The notes: generated from the letters alone by a model not told the origin. A stretch of 18,982 nt of DNA from Cellvibrionales bacterium UBA1963 (GCA_002336035.1 DDED01000157.1:1-18982); one strand, 5' to 3'; positions 1-8,341 are shown, counted from the stretch's first letter. Translations and numbers: made by a program.

Positions 1-53
1 GCGAGTATCGCCTGTGATTACGTTCATGTAAAATAATCATAAGAGGAGGCCTT

Positions 54-500
54 ATGTCCAAAGATATCCAAGTGGCGCTTAATTTGCGTCCCATTGACCA
101 AATTGGGTTTGTTGTCAAAGACCTAGCGAAAGCCATGGCGGCTTATGATCCGTTATTCGGTCCATTTACAACGATGGATCCAGGTGAAATGGTGTTCAAT
201 TATCGTGGCGAGCCGAATGCCAGTGAGATTCGTTTAGCATTCGGTCGCAGTGGTGATGTGGAAATTGAATTGATTGAATGGATTTCTGGAGGCACACCGC
301 ACAAAGAATTCCTAGATGCTGGACACGAAGGAATGCAACACGTACGGTTTATTGTTGATGATATTGATGAGTCCATCGCCCAAGCCAAGGCGCTTGATTA
401 TCATGCCATTTGGTACAAATGTTTTTCACCGGGGTTAGCCGCTGCCTATTTAGAACGTATCGGTGATCCTTTAGTGATTGAATTTTTTCAGCGCCCATAA
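54..500 (+). CDS. VOC-superfamily protein (glyoxalase/epimerase fold)
   Basis: This 148-residue protein has the vicinal-oxygen-chelate fold, in the size class of methylmalonyl-CoA epimerases and single-domain glyoxalase-like enzymes. The first beta strand (IDQIGFVVKD, residues 14-23) and the second module (MQHVRFIVDD, 94-103) are characteristic. Likely metal ligands are Gln16, Glu72 (in EIELIEW), His96 and Glu143 (in VIEFFQ). Gln replaces the more common first His, which would alter but not necessarily abolish metal binding. The ATG follows an excellent ribosome site (AGGAGG, 44-49). The metallo-hydrolase gene starts 48 bases after the stop on the same strand, so the two are probably co-transcribed. 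Family assignment is firm. The substrate is unknown; by context it is a small acid or CoA ester of the neighbouring catabolic pathway. Confidence 0.88.
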   Translation: MSKDIQVALNLRPIDQIGFVVKDLAKAMAAYDPLFGPFTTMDPGEMVFNYRGEPNASEIRLAFGRSGDVEIELIEWISGGTPHKEFLDAGHEGMQHVRFIVDDIDESIAQAKALDYHAIWYKCFSPGLAAAYLERIGDPLVIEFFQRP

Positions 501-548
501 GGTGTTGATTAAACTTTTTAATTACGCTTAATTAGCTAGGAGTCATCT

Positions 549-1820
549 ATGCGAGAAGCATTATATAAAACGCGGCCTGTTGGGCCTGAAGCTGCCCGTT
601 TTGGTGGCCAGCGAATTAACGATTTTATCTTTATGTCTGAGGGAAACTCTAACGCTTATTTGATTGAAACCAGTGACGGCAGCATTCTTGTTAATGCGGG
701 TATGGGCTTTGAGGCGGAAGTTCATCGACGAAATTTTGCTGATTTCTCAACGTCGCCAATTAAATATATTGTAACAACTCAGGGTCATGTTGATCATGTT
801 GGTGGCGTCCAGCATTTTCGTAATCTTCACCCTAAGGCGAAGTATATTGCTCAATCGGGCAATCCTGAGCATCAGTCTTATGATGGACGATTACAGCCTT
901 TCCGCTCAAGCCGATCGGCATTTGCTTTTGCAGATAAGTTTACAGATCTTTTTGCTTATTATGCTGATCAGGGTTATACCGATTTTGCCACTCAAGACAA
1001 GCCTACGCCTGATATCGTGTTTGATGAGCGCTATGACTTTACCCTTGGAGGATTAAACGTAGTGCTTATTGCGGCGGCTGGCGCTGAAACCAATGACTCG
1101 TTGATTGTTTGGTTGCCTGAAGCAAAGATTTGTCTAGCAGGAAATTTATTTGGCTGCCCATTTGGTCATTTTCCAAATTTAGTGACTATTCGAGGTGACC
1201 GCTATCGGGACGCATTAACGTGCGCGGCGGCCGTTGAAACGGTACGTGATTTAGAGGCAGACATAATACTTTACGGCCACCACCAACCAGTTGTTGGGCG
1301 TGCATTGATTCATACTGAACTTACCGTGTTGCGTGAAGCCATTTACTACGTGCATGATCAAACGGTTCAAGGTATGAATGAAGGAAAAGATTTGCATACC
1401 TTAATGCAAAGTATTCATTTGCCAGCTGAACTGGAAGTGGGCGAGGGTTACGGCAAGGTGTCATGGAGTGTTCGAGCGATTTGGGAATCATACGCCGGTT
1501 GGTTTCATCATCAGTCGACAACAGAGTTATACAGTGTTCCGCCTCAGTCAATTAATGCTGATTTAATTGAACTGGCCGGAGGGGCGTCGTCAATAATTGA
1601 CTGTGCAAGAAAAAAGATGGCCAGTGAAGACTATGAACAAGCCCTGCATTTGTTGGATATCGTGTTGACCGTTGAGCCAGCACATACTGCGGCGATAGCT
1701 GCGTCTATCGAGGTGCATGAGTTATTGTTACCCTTAACCACTAATTTTTGGCTCTCAGCATGGTTAGACAATCAATTAAAGTTATTAAAAGGCGGCACCA
1801 CTGACTCGCTAAACGTTTGA
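549..1820 (+). CDS. MBL-fold metallo-hydrolase, alkyl-sulfatase-like, with dimerisation domain
   Basis: The 423-residue protein has an N-terminal metallo-beta-lactamase domain (about 20-250) and a C-terminal alkyl-sulfatase-type dimerisation region (about 265-390). The latter is recognisable by YVHDQT (267-272), GEGYGKVSWSVRAIWE (298-313) and WFHH (318-321), followed by a helical repeat-like segment. The active-site loop reads Q78-G-H80-V-D82-H83, so the first His of the HxHxDH motif is Gln. In LAGNLFG (196-202), Asn199 stands where many relatives have a metal-binding Asp. His244-His245 (YGHHQP) are kept. It is probably a cytoplasmic hydrolase, as no signal peptide is visible. AGGAG (537-541) precedes the ATG. 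It converges with the DUF35 gene, leaving only 19 bases between stops. Whether sulfate esters, lactones or thioesters are its substrate cannot be told. Confidence 0.88.
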   Translation: MREALYKTRPVGPEAARFGGQRINDFIFMSEGNSNAYLIETSDGSILVNAGMGFEAEVHRRNFADFSTSPIKYIVTTQGHVDHVGGVQHFRNLHPKAKYIAQSGNPEHQSYDGRLQPFRSSRSAFAFADKFTDLFAYYADQGYTDFATQDKPTPDIVFDERYDFTLGGLNVVLIAAAGAETNDSLIVWLPEAKICLAGNLFGCPFGHFPNLVTIRGDRYRDALTCAAAVETVRDLEADIILYGHHQPVVGRALIHTELTVLREAIYYVHDQTVQGMNEGKDLHTLMQSIHLPAELEVGEGYGKVSWSVRAIWESYAGWFHHQSTTELYSVPPQSINADLIELAGGASSIIDCARKKMASEDYEQALHLLDIVLTVEPAHTAAIAASIEVHELLLPLTTNFWLSAWLDNQLKLLKGGTTDSLNV

Positions 1821-1839
1821 CTGTCGTGATGGGTTAACT

Positions 1840-2280
1840 TTATAAAGTGCGACGAAAACAGGGTATTTTTGATGCGCCTCGTTCAATAAAAACCACTTCA
1901 ACCCGTTGATTGATGCTGAGCAAAGTTGCTGGGCTATCGATAATATTACTCAGCATATGCCAGCCTTCATCTAACTCGATAATGGCGGCAACATAGGGTG
2001 TCGAATAGGCTGGGGTCTGCGGTCTATGAATTTCAGTAAAGCTGTAAATGCGCCCTTTGCCTGGGCTTCTCTGCCAAGCGAGTGTATCTGTGACGCAGTG
2101 TGGACAAAAGGGTTGCGGTGGGAAAACAAATTGCTGGCAGCTATGGCATTGTTGAGCAAGCAGTTGGTTCCGTTTGCATGCGTCCCAGTGTGGCGCCGAT
2201 AGCGTGGTCGGGGAAGGTTCTGGCAGGGCATTAAATGAGTGTTCATCTGAGGATGATGTTTGCTTGTCCCACGTGCTCAT
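1840..2280 (-). CDS. DUF35 zinc-ribbon/OB-fold protein, partner of thiolase-fold enzyme
   Basis: This 146-residue protein has a rubredoxin-like zinc ribbon with Cys45, Cys48, Cys59 and Cys62 (CHSC...CPHC). An OB-fold follows (about 70-140; GRIYSFTEIHRPQTPAY and the strand VAAIIELDEGWHML). DUF35 proteins of this kind form complexes with thiolase-fold proteins. In the steroid side-chain pathway such a domain (ChsH2) pairs with the aldolase Ltp2. Here it lies 22 bases downstream of the thiolase-fold gene and is last in the operon, matching that pairing. The first roughly 25 residues are polar and low in complexity. The ATG has a good ribosome site (AAGGAAG). Function as a substrate-binding or stabilising subunit is inferred from the family and gene order. 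Confidence 0.9.
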   Translation of the reverse strand: MSTWDKQTSSSDEHSFNALPEPSPTTLSAPHWDACKRNQLLAQQCHSCQQFVFPPQPFCPHCVTDTLAWQRSPGKGRIYSFTEIHRPQTPAYSTPYVAAIIELDEGWHMLSNIIDSPATLLSINQRVEVVFIERGASKIPCFRRTL

Positions 2281-2302
2281 AATACGACTTCCTTAACGTG
2301 TT

Positions 2303-3472
2303 TTATTTGTTGGCAGTGGCTTGATTTGCCAACAGCATGACGTCACAAAATAACGCCCCAGAGCCACCATTGGTTGCCATGGCGGTGGTTGGATTTTTTA
2401 CTTGAAGAGACGTTGGCATTTTACCGCTGAGTTGTTCGTATGCAACGATTACTTTTTGTAGCATTTGAAGCGTGCCTGCATGGCTGAATGAAAGAAGCCC
2501 GCCATTGGTTGCGACCGGAAACTCACCATCAATAGCGATTCGACCATTTGCAATAAAGTCGCCACCTTCACCCGGTTTACAAAAGCCAAATGCTTCAAAT
2601 TGTCGAATGATTTCAAAAGAAAACGGGTCGTAAAACTCACAGACATCAATGTCCGTCGGTTTTAGCCCAGCTTGTTCAAATGCCCTGCGTGCTGCACGTT
2701 GACCAACATCGCCGCATTGATCCCATACCGGTGCACGGGTGTAGCTCATGCCTTGACGATCGGTTCCTGCCCCCACAATAAAAACAGCCTTTGCATCCAT
2801 GTCTCTTGCACGTTCAGCAGTGGTTATTATTAAGCCGCCGGCACCTTCTGACGTAATGCAACAGTCCAACAGGTGAAACGGAGAGCAGACCATGCGTGAT
2901 GCTAAGACCTGTTCAGGCGTGACTAAACCCTTACCGTAAAATTGCGCTTGAGGGTGATAGTGACCATTGCATCTGATGGTAGCGGCGACCTCTGCCAGTG
3001 CCGAGGCTTGAGTGCCGTAGATGGCCATGTGCCGTTGAGCGCAGAGAGCAAACTCAGCCGCAGTGTAGAGTCCAAAACATTCCGAAAACTCGTGGCTTGG
3101 CCGCGTCCAAGGCGCCGTTGCGCCGGTATGGCTGTATTCGCCGGCTTGCGCACAGGCAATCATAATCGTGTCAGCTTGCCCGGTAGCAATAGCGCCGGCC
3201 GCTTCAATAACAGCAGCGATGCCCATGAATTCATTGCCGCACCAGCGCTCTTGACCGCCGAGCATTGAAAGTGCTTCTCTGGGTTTTAAATTCCAGACCG
3301 CACTGTTGATATTGATACCATCGATATCGTCGGCAGTGAGCTGACTTTGACTTAAAAGATTTTGAATGACATCGGTTAGCAGTGATAGGTCATCTTGACC
3401 TTCAAGGTGTTTTGCTTGCTGGCTGTTATAGCCTGCAACAATGGCAATGTCTTGAAACGGTGTATTGGTCAC
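2303..3472 (-). CDS. Thiolase-fold protein of the SCPx/lipid-transfer (Ltp) type, possible retro-aldolase
   Basis: The 389-residue length and motifs fit the nonspecific-lipid-transfer thiolase subfamily: CEFYDPFSFEIIRQFEAFGF (278-297), GEGGDF (301-306), NGGLLSFSHAG (323-333) and CCITSEGAGGLI (204-215). Classical thiolases use two cysteines and a His. Here His331 is kept and a Cys occurs at 78 (RWCGNE) without the usual surrounding motif. The C-terminal CxGxG is replaced by ATNGGSGALF (366-375), so the second cysteine is missing. That is typical of members that do not perform ordinary thiolysis, such as Ltp2-type aldolases. The adjacent DUF35 gene supports this. The start is GTG, 8 bases after the aldolase stop, with no strong Shine-Dalgarno, so translation is probably coupled. 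Family is firm; retro-aldol activity is inference. Confidence 0.9.
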   Translation of the reverse strand: MTNTPFQDIAIVAGYNSQQAKHLEGQDDLSLLTDVIQNLLSQSQLTADDIDGININSAVWNLKPREALSMLGGQERWCGNEFMGIAAVIEAAGAIATGQADTIMIACAQAGEYSHTGATAPWTRPSHEFSECFGLYTAAEFALCAQRHMAIYGTQASALAEVAATIRCNGHYHPQAQFYGKGLVTPEQVLASRMVCSPFHLLDCCITSEGAGGLIITTAERARDMDAKAVFIVGAGTDRQGMSYTRAPVWDQCGDVGQRAARRAFEQAGLKPTDIDVCEFYDPFSFEIIRQFEAFGFCKPGEGGDFIANGRIAIDGEFPVATNGGLLSFSHAGTLQMLQKVIVAYEQLSGKMPTSLQVKNPTTAMATNGGSGALFCDVMLLANQATANK

Positions 3473-3480
3473 GTTAGCGG

Positions 3481-4251
3481 TTAATCAAGGATACGTGGGT
3501 CAGCACGAAGTTCACGACGAGCCATAGCTTCCCATAAAAAAGGGAAGCCGTTTTCATCAGTTATAGAGACCTTATTGGCTTCTTCGGTAGACATGGGTAT
3601 GCCACCTCCGACTAATTCAACTTCATAGGCGCGTTTACAACGCCACTCAAGTGTAATTGCGCGTAAGTGGGCTTGACGTAAATCTTTGGCGACGATCAAC
3701 GCGCCGTGATTAGCTAGAAGTGCCCACTTTGCATCACCGAGTGCATTAATGGCTGCAGTCGTTGCGTTAATATCATCAAATCTTCCTTCGTACTCATTGT
3801 ACAACGTCGGATCACCTGATACATGAGCTGCCGTCTGGTCATAAATCGCTGGCACGCGATTCAAGTTTGCCCAGATTCCACTCCAATGAGCATGATTATG
3901 AATCACGACATGCGCATCGGGACGTTGTTGATGAAGTTGTATATGTAAGCCAAGCGCAGGGGTGACGTTCCAGTCGCTGTCTAAGATGTTGCCTTGGCTG
4001 TCGAGTGTAACAATGTCGCTGGCAGTTAACTCATCCCAAGCTAATTCCCAAGGGTTAGTGAGTATATTCCCGTTGTTTAGGCGAAGCGTAATATGACCTG
4101 CGATGTGTTCATCCCAGCCTTCTTTAAAGAGCATCCGGCACATGAGTGCAACTTTAGCCTTATCACTCATGGACGGAAGCAACGCACGGCGGCCTGGTTG
4201 CGGAGCAAACTGCTTGACCATTGCTTCGTTTAAGCCTTCGTACTTTTTCAT
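3481..4251 (-). CDS. Class II aldolase/adducin family protein
   Basis: This 256-residue protein has the class II aldolase/adducin fold. The metal-binding histidines are visible: His118 and His120 in VVIHNHAHWSG, and His182 in LLANHGALIVA. The segment before the first pair (TPALGLHIQLHQQRP, 97-111) lines up with the PSSE..H stretch of fuculose-phosphate aldolases but lacks the catalytic Glu. It may therefore act differently from sugar-phosphate aldolases, for example as a decarboxylase, dehydratase or isomerase. I chose the ATG at 4251 because AGGGGA sits 6 bases upstream. The frame is open to a TTG at 4305 that has no ribosome site and adds 18 residues. It lies between the SDR and thiolase-fold genes in the operon. 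Substrate unknown. Confidence 0.88.
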   Translation of the reverse strand: MKKYEGLNEAMVKQFAPQPGRRALLPSMSDKAKVALMCRMLFKEGWDEHIAGHITLRLNNGNILTNPWELAWDELTASDIVTLDSQGNILDSDWNVTPALGLHIQLHQQRPDAHVVIHNHAHWSGIWANLNRVPAIYDQTAAHVSGDPTLYNEYEGRFDDINATTAAINALGDAKWALLANHGALIVAKDLRQAHLRAITLEWRCKRAYEVELVGGGIPMSTEEANKVSITDENGFPFLWEAMARRELRADPRILD

Positions 4252-4308
4252 GGTTTTCCCCTGCTTATGTGGAACAGTTTGGTTCTCAGCGGTGCTAAAG
4301 GACAATGA

Positions 4309-5055
4309 TTATGGACGCATAAATTGGCCGCCATCAACATTCATGATGTGGCCTGTAATCCAACTTGCCTCATCAGATAATAAAAATAATACTGCTTCGG
4401 CCAGATCTTCCGGTTGACCTAACCGTTTAATAGGCATTGATTTTATCATTTCTTTTGCATAATCACCGGCATTTCTTTCCAATGCTTGTGTGTCTGTTGG
4501 TCCTGGTGCAATGGCATTAATTCTAATTTTACGCCAGCCCATTTCATTAGCAAGGCATTGAGTGATGCCGTTCATGGCGAGTTTTGCAACGCCATAAAAA
4601 CCAGTGCTCATCCATGCTGCGGTTGACGATTGATTGACAATAGAGCCTCCACCAGCTGCCGTCATATGTTCAACGACTGCCCGTGTCATGATTAAACAAC
4701 CGTGCGCATTTACGCGCATGAACTTTTCGAGATAATCCATTTCAACGTTAAGATAACCTTCGATCTTCATATTGCCAAAAATAGCCGCATTATTAACAAG
4801 GTAGTTAATTGCACCAAATGCCTCTACTGTTTTGTCAGCGCAGGCCTTAGCTGATGCCTCGTCGCTGACATCGGTTTGGATAAATAATGCCTTGCCGCCA
4901 CTTTGGTTGATCCCATCAGCTGCGCGATTCCCTGCTTCAGCGTTAAGTTCAGCGATAACAACGTTCATGCCTTTCTCTGCACAGGCTTTAGCATAACCTT
5001 CGCCGATACCGCCACCTGAACCTGTGATAATGATTGTTTTTCCTTGAAAATCCAT
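4309..5055 (-). CDS. SDR family oxidoreductase (probably NAD-dependent)
   Basis: A classical short-chain dehydrogenase/reductase of 248 residues. The glycine-rich dinucleotide motif is TGSGGGIG (11-18) and NNAA is at 88-91. The active site has serines 143-144 and Tyr154-x-x-x-Lys158 (YGVAK). The C-terminal PEDLAEAVLFLLSDEASWITGHIMNVDGG stretch (215-243) is typical of the classical type. Glu36 at the end of the second strand favours NAD over NADP. AGAGGT precedes the ATG. It follows the other SDR gene by 31 bases within the operon. Its likely job is oxidation of a secondary alcohol intermediate. The substrate cannot be deduced. Confidence 0.93.
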   Translation of the reverse strand: MDFQGKTIIITGSGGGIGEGYAKACAEKGMNVVIAELNAEAGNRAADGINQSGGKALFIQTDVSDEASAKACADKTVEAFGAINYLVNNAAIFGNMKIEGYLNVEMDYLEKFMRVNAHGCLIMTRAVVEHMTAAGGGSIVNQSSTAAWMSTGFYGVAKLAMNGITQCLANEMGWRKIRINAIAPGPTDTQALERNAGDYAKEMIKSMPIKRLGQPEDLAEAVLFLLSDEASWITGHIMNVDGGQFMRP

Positions 5056-5086
5056 ATTTACCTCTGCAATGTTTTAGTTTTTTTGA

Positions 5087-5911
5087 TTATGATGGCTCTG
5101 CTCGCCACTCATCTGTTGCGGCAATACTATTCGGTCTTACTTCAAGTAAATCAACCGCTACGCCTGGGGGATAGGACAGCGCAAAGCAGATAGATTCTGC
5201 TACATGACCGGCGTTCATTCCGCCATCAGATAATGTGCCAAAGCGCTTGGCCCATGCATTAACCCCGGCAGTCAGTCGCTCGCTATCCCAACCCTCTGCA
5301 AATTCGGTCCATGCTGCACCTGGCCGAATGCACGTTACACCAATATTATCTTCTTGGCATTCCAGTCGTAGATCGCGAGTAAAACGTTCAACAGCTGCTT
5401 TTACTGAAGCATAAATTGACAGGTGGAGCATTTCATCATAATGCCATGCACTTGCTGAGGAAATATTAATGATACGAGGGTTGTTTTCACCTCTTAACAG
5501 TGGAATAGCTGCTTGTGAACACAAAACGGTACCTAAAAAGTTTGTATTAATTTGCAATACAACTTCAGCTTCACGGAGTGTTTCAACACTGCCTGGTCGC
5601 GCTAAACCGGCATTATTAATTAACCCGTTGAGTCGCCCAAAATGTTGTTTAGTATTGGTAAATGCTTGACGAATATCATCGCCATTGGCAACATCGCAAA
5701 CCTGAGTAAAAATATTTTCGCGGTTATACTTTTTAGCCAATTTTTCAGCGGCTGCCGTTAGACTTTGCTCGCCGCGCGCCAGCATGGCGATTTTTGCTCC
5801 GCGTGCAAGCAGTGATTCACTGATAGAAAAACCAAAACCCTTTGATCCGCCCGTCACAATATAAACATTATCATTGAGAGCATTATCGAGTGATGTTTTT
5901 TCGGCGGTCAT
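5087..5911 (-). CDS. SDR family oxidoreductase (probably NADP-dependent)
   Basis: A second short-chain dehydrogenase/reductase of 274 residues, clearly divergent from the neighbouring one. Visible motifs are TGGSKGFG (20-27), NNAG (99-102), the catalytic serine in NISSASAW (149-156) and Tyr167-x-x-x-Lys171 (YASVK). Arg46 after the second strand suggests NADP preference. The C-terminus lacks the usual TG....DGG ending and instead resembles three-oxoacyl-reductase-like or sepiapterin-reductase-like SDRs. Its ATG overlaps the stop of the aldehyde dehydrogenase gene in an ATGA (5908-5911), indicating translational coupling. GGAG lies upstream. Two SDRs of opposite cofactor preference in one operon suggest two separate redox steps. 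Confidence 0.92.
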   Translation of the reverse strand: MTAEKTSLDNALNDNVYIVTGGSKGFGFSISESLLARGAKIAMLARGEQSLTAAAEKLAKKYNRENIFTQVCDVANGDDIRQAFTNTKQHFGRLNGLINNAGLARPGSVETLREAEVVLQINTNFLGTVLCSQAAIPLLRGENNPRIINISSASAWHYDEMLHLSIYASVKAAVERFTRDLRLECQEDNIGVTCIRPGAAWTEFAEGWDSERLTAGVNAWAKRFGTLSDGGMNAGHVAESICFALSYPPGVAVDLLEVRPNSIAATDEWRAEPS

Positions 5912-7377
5912 TTCTTTACTCCGATAGCGATCGTTTTTGTTTCGAGGTATTCTTCAAAACCTTCTTGACCCATTTCACGGCCTATACCGCTTTGCTTATA
6001 GCCGCCAAAGGGGACATCAGCGCTGTAGTAATTACCACCATTAACAGAAATTGTGCCCGTACGAATTCGTCGAGCAACGGCGAGCGCGCGATCATCCGTC
6101 GCTGACCAAACCATCCCTGATAGTCCGTATATGGAATCATTAGCAATATTGATGGCATGTTCTTCGTCATCATAGGCAATAACTGATAATACTGGGCCAA
6201 AGATTTCTTCTTGTGCGATGGTCATGTCGTTAGTTACGTCAACAAATACCGTTGGCTCAATATAGTAACCTTTATCAATATTATTTGGCACGGCACCGCC
6301 TAGAAGTAAGCGAGCACCTTCTTTTTTACCTGTTTCGATATACTCGAGCACTCGTTGGTGCTGACGTTTATTTACTAGTGGGCCCATTATTTGACTGTCG
6401 CTGCTAGGATCGCCGTATTGAATATAAGTAAAATAGGTTTTTAGTAATGCTTCTGTTTGTGCTTGCTTCTCTCGTGGTATTAGCAAACGAGTATTAATAG
6501 CGCATCCTTGGCCAGCATGAAAACAAACAGCCAGCACGCTAAACAGTGCAGATTCTAAATCTGCATCATCGAGAATAATATTAGCTGATTTGCCGCCGAG
6601 TTCGAGAAATACTTTTTTAACCGTTTTGGCGGCGGCTGTCATAATGTGTTTGCCAATGGATGTGGAGCCCGTGAATGAAATCATGTCGACACGAGGGTCA
6701 TTGATCAGCTGATCACCTACTGTTGCCGGGTCTTCAGAGGTGATGACATTGAAGACACCCGCTGGTATATCGGTATGCTCAGCTATTACTTTGCCTAACA
6801 TCGTAGCAGCCCACGGCGTATCTGGGGCGGCTTTTAGTATAATGGTGCAGCCGGCCGCTAAGGCTGGAATGCATTTAGCCAGATTAATTTGAAGAGGAAC
6901 ATTCCACGGCGTAATGCATGCCACGACACCAATAGCTTCTTTTTCAACAAAACGATGGGTTGGTTGGCCTAACGGCTCGGCATAGCCTTCATCACGACTC
7001 CATTCGAATTCAGGCAATGTTTTTAAAGTTTGCTCGATAAAACCGATAGGAATATCACACTGCGGACCGCTGCCTCCGCAGATGCCCAAAGGTGCGCCTG
7101 TCTCAGCCGATATTTGGGCTTTCAAATCGTCCTTCACTGCAAGTAAACCGTCGTATAACTGACTTAAGCATTGATGTCTAAAGCTATGATTTGTAGACCA
7201 ATCAGTCTCGTCAAATGCCCTTCTCGCCGACGCGATAGCACGTTCCATATCTTCGGGACTGGCGTCCGCGGCTTGGCCAATTACTTCCTCAGTCACGGGG
7301 CTTACGTTGTTGTAAAGCGCGCCATTTGTTGCTTCGCACAGCTCACCATCAATGAGTAGTCGGGTTTCTGGGTTCAT
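5908..7377 (-). CDS. NAD(P)-dependent aldehyde dehydrogenase
   Basis: A full-length (489-residue) aldehyde dehydrogenase. Visible motifs are TPWNVP (156-161, with the oxyanion-hole Asn159), FTGSTSIG (235-242), the general base Glu259 in FLELGGKSAN, and the nucleophile Cys292 in HAGQGCAINTR. EEIFGPVLSV and the C-terminal GGYKQSGIGREMG stretch are also typical. All catalytic residues are intact. The start ATG is preceded by AGGAAAAATTT. It is the second gene of the operon and overlaps the next gene by 4 bases. In context it probably oxidises an aldehyde released by the pathway to the acid. Closest families include betaine/gamma-glutamyl and aromatic-aldehyde dehydrogenases; the substrate is not predictable. 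Confidence 0.95.
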   Translation of the reverse strand: MNPETRLLIDGELCEATNGALYNNVSPVTEEVIGQAADASPEDMERAIASARRAFDETDWSTNHSFRHQCLSQLYDGLLAVKDDLKAQISAETGAPLGICGGSGPQCDIPIGFIEQTLKTLPEFEWSRDEGYAEPLGQPTHRFVEKEAIGVVACITPWNVPLQINLAKCIPALAAGCTIILKAAPDTPWAATMLGKVIAEHTDIPAGVFNVITSEDPATVGDQLINDPRVDMISFTGSTSIGKHIMTAAAKTVKKVFLELGGKSANIILDDADLESALFSVLAVCFHAGQGCAINTRLLIPREKQAQTEALLKTYFTYIQYGDPSSDSQIMGPLVNKRQHQRVLEYIETGKKEGARLLLGGAVPNNIDKGYYIEPTVFVDVTNDMTIAQEEIFGPVLSVIAYDDEEHAINIANDSIYGLSGMVWSATDDRALAVARRIRTGTISVNGGNYYSADVPFGGYKQSGIGREMGQEGFEEYLETKTIAIGVKK

Positions 7378-7421
7378 AAATTTTTCCTAATTATCATTTG
7401 TTTTATTGTGTTTGTTATTTT

Positions 7422-7442
7422 GGCCCTGTGCTTAATGGGGCC
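7422..7442 (-). repeat. Short GC-rich hairpin between the first two operon genes
   Basis: GGCCC (7422-7426) and GGGCC (7438-7442) can form a 5-bp stem with an 11-base loop. It lies in the 74-base gap between the dehydrogenase stop and the aldehyde dehydrogenase start. On the transcribed (minus) strand it is followed by an A-rich, not T-rich, stretch, so it is not a standard intrinsic terminator. It might be an mRNA processing or stability element that sets different levels of the first gene and the rest. Confidence 0.3.
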
Positions 7443-7451
7443 TTCATGTTG

Positions 7452-8306
7452 TTAAGCCTTAGCAACGAAAACGTCGTTAATCATGTTTCTAATTAATTCT
7501 GTAGCGGGCATTTTTAGATCAAGATGCGAAGCGGTTTCTAATGCACAGTTAAGATCTTTTTCACCGAGCAAGCCCATAGGCCCCATGTACTTGTCTATAG
7601 TGGCCTGGTCACCATTGGCCGCTAAGGCATTTCGATTGCTGATAAACATGTACATTTGCTCGTTGATTACCCCGTTTTCTTTACCCACTTCGCGTAACAC
7701 CTCTGCTGATAAGCCGCAGGCTTCGGCAAGTCGAGTGGCCTCTGACATGGCCGTAAATTGTGTGTATGTGATCAAATTATTGCAAAGTTTAAGCGCGATG
7801 CCTGCACCGAGATCACCCGCATGAATGATTTTAGCAGCTGAAGTCATCAGGTAGGGACGGCATGCGTCAACTTGTTGTTGTTCGCCGCCGACCATGTAGC
7901 ACAATGTGCCGGCTTCCGCACCATTCGCTCCGCCTGTCATGGGCGCATCAATAAGGCTTAGGCCCTTGTCCTTTGCATCGCTCGCCCATCGAAATAAACT
8001 TGCTCGCGTGACGGTGCTATGAATGGCGATAAGCGTGCCTTTAACGGCATGAGCAAAAATACCTTGTTCGCCGTAAAGGAGGGCGTCAACGTCGTTATCA
8101 TCGCGAACGCAAAGGCCGATATAATCACAATGTTGGGCTATTTCAGCCGCATTGCCAGCCGCCGTTGCGCCGCTATCAACCAAGCTTTTCATTGCTTCAG
8201 GGAAGTGGTCAAAGACCATGAGTGAATAGTCGCTGTCATTAAGGTGCTGTGCCATGGGTTGGCCAATATTTCCTAGACCAATAAAGCCTGCGTATTTTTT
8301 TGTCAT
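7452..8306 (-). CDS. 3-hydroxyisobutyrate-dehydrogenase-like (beta-hydroxyacid) oxidoreductase
   Basis: The 284-residue length and motifs match the beta-hydroxyacid dehydrogenase family. GLGNIG (10-15) binds the dinucleotide. DAPMTGGANGAEAGTL (120-135) is the family substrate-binding signature. Lys173 in KLCNN is the expected catalytic lysine. Asp34 at the end of the second strand suggests NAD. It is the first gene of the seven-gene minus-strand operon, starting about 30 bases downstream of the predicted transcription start, with an AGAGAC ribosome site. It would oxidise a beta-hydroxy acid or reduce the matching semialdehyde, alongside the aldehyde dehydrogenase. The exact substrate (3-hydroxyisobutyrate, tartronate semialdehyde or other) cannot be told. 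Confidence 0.9.
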   Translation of the reverse strand: MTKKYAGFIGLGNIGQPMAQHLNDSDYSLMVFDHFPEAMKSLVDSGATAAGNAAEIAQHCDYIGLCVRDDNDVDALLYGEQGIFAHAVKGTLIAIHSTVTRASLFRWASDAKDKGLSLIDAPMTGGANGAEAGTLCYMVGGEQQQVDACRPYLMTSAAKIIHAGDLGAGIALKLCNNLITYTQFTAMSEATRLAEACGLSAEVLREVGKENGVINEQMYMFISNRNALAANGDQATIDKYMGPMGLLGEKDLNCALETASHLDLKMPATELIRNMINDVFVAKA

Positions 8307-8341
8307 GAATAAGTCTCTTTTTTTTATTAAGCTCGTCTGTA

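Noticed and set aside
787..1056. Overlapping plus-strand frame inside the MBL gene, hydrophobic
   Set aside because: It is a shadow of the MBL reading frame, which has strong family motifs; it has no ribosome site of its own.
1837..1848. Palindrome ACTTTATAAAGT at the convergent gene junction as a bidirectional terminator
   Set aside because: The stem is entirely A/T-rich apart from one G-C pair at each side and no T-run follows; it overlaps the DUF35 stop codon and may be chance.
4252..4305. Upstream TTG start extending the class II aldolase by 18 residues
   Set aside because: No ribosome site precedes the TTG, whereas the ATG at 4251 has AGGGGA at good spacing and the fold begins after it.
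7422..7442. Hairpin as a terminator splitting the catabolic operon
   Set aside because: On the transcribed strand it is followed by an A-rich stretch, not T residues, and the stem is only 5 bp.
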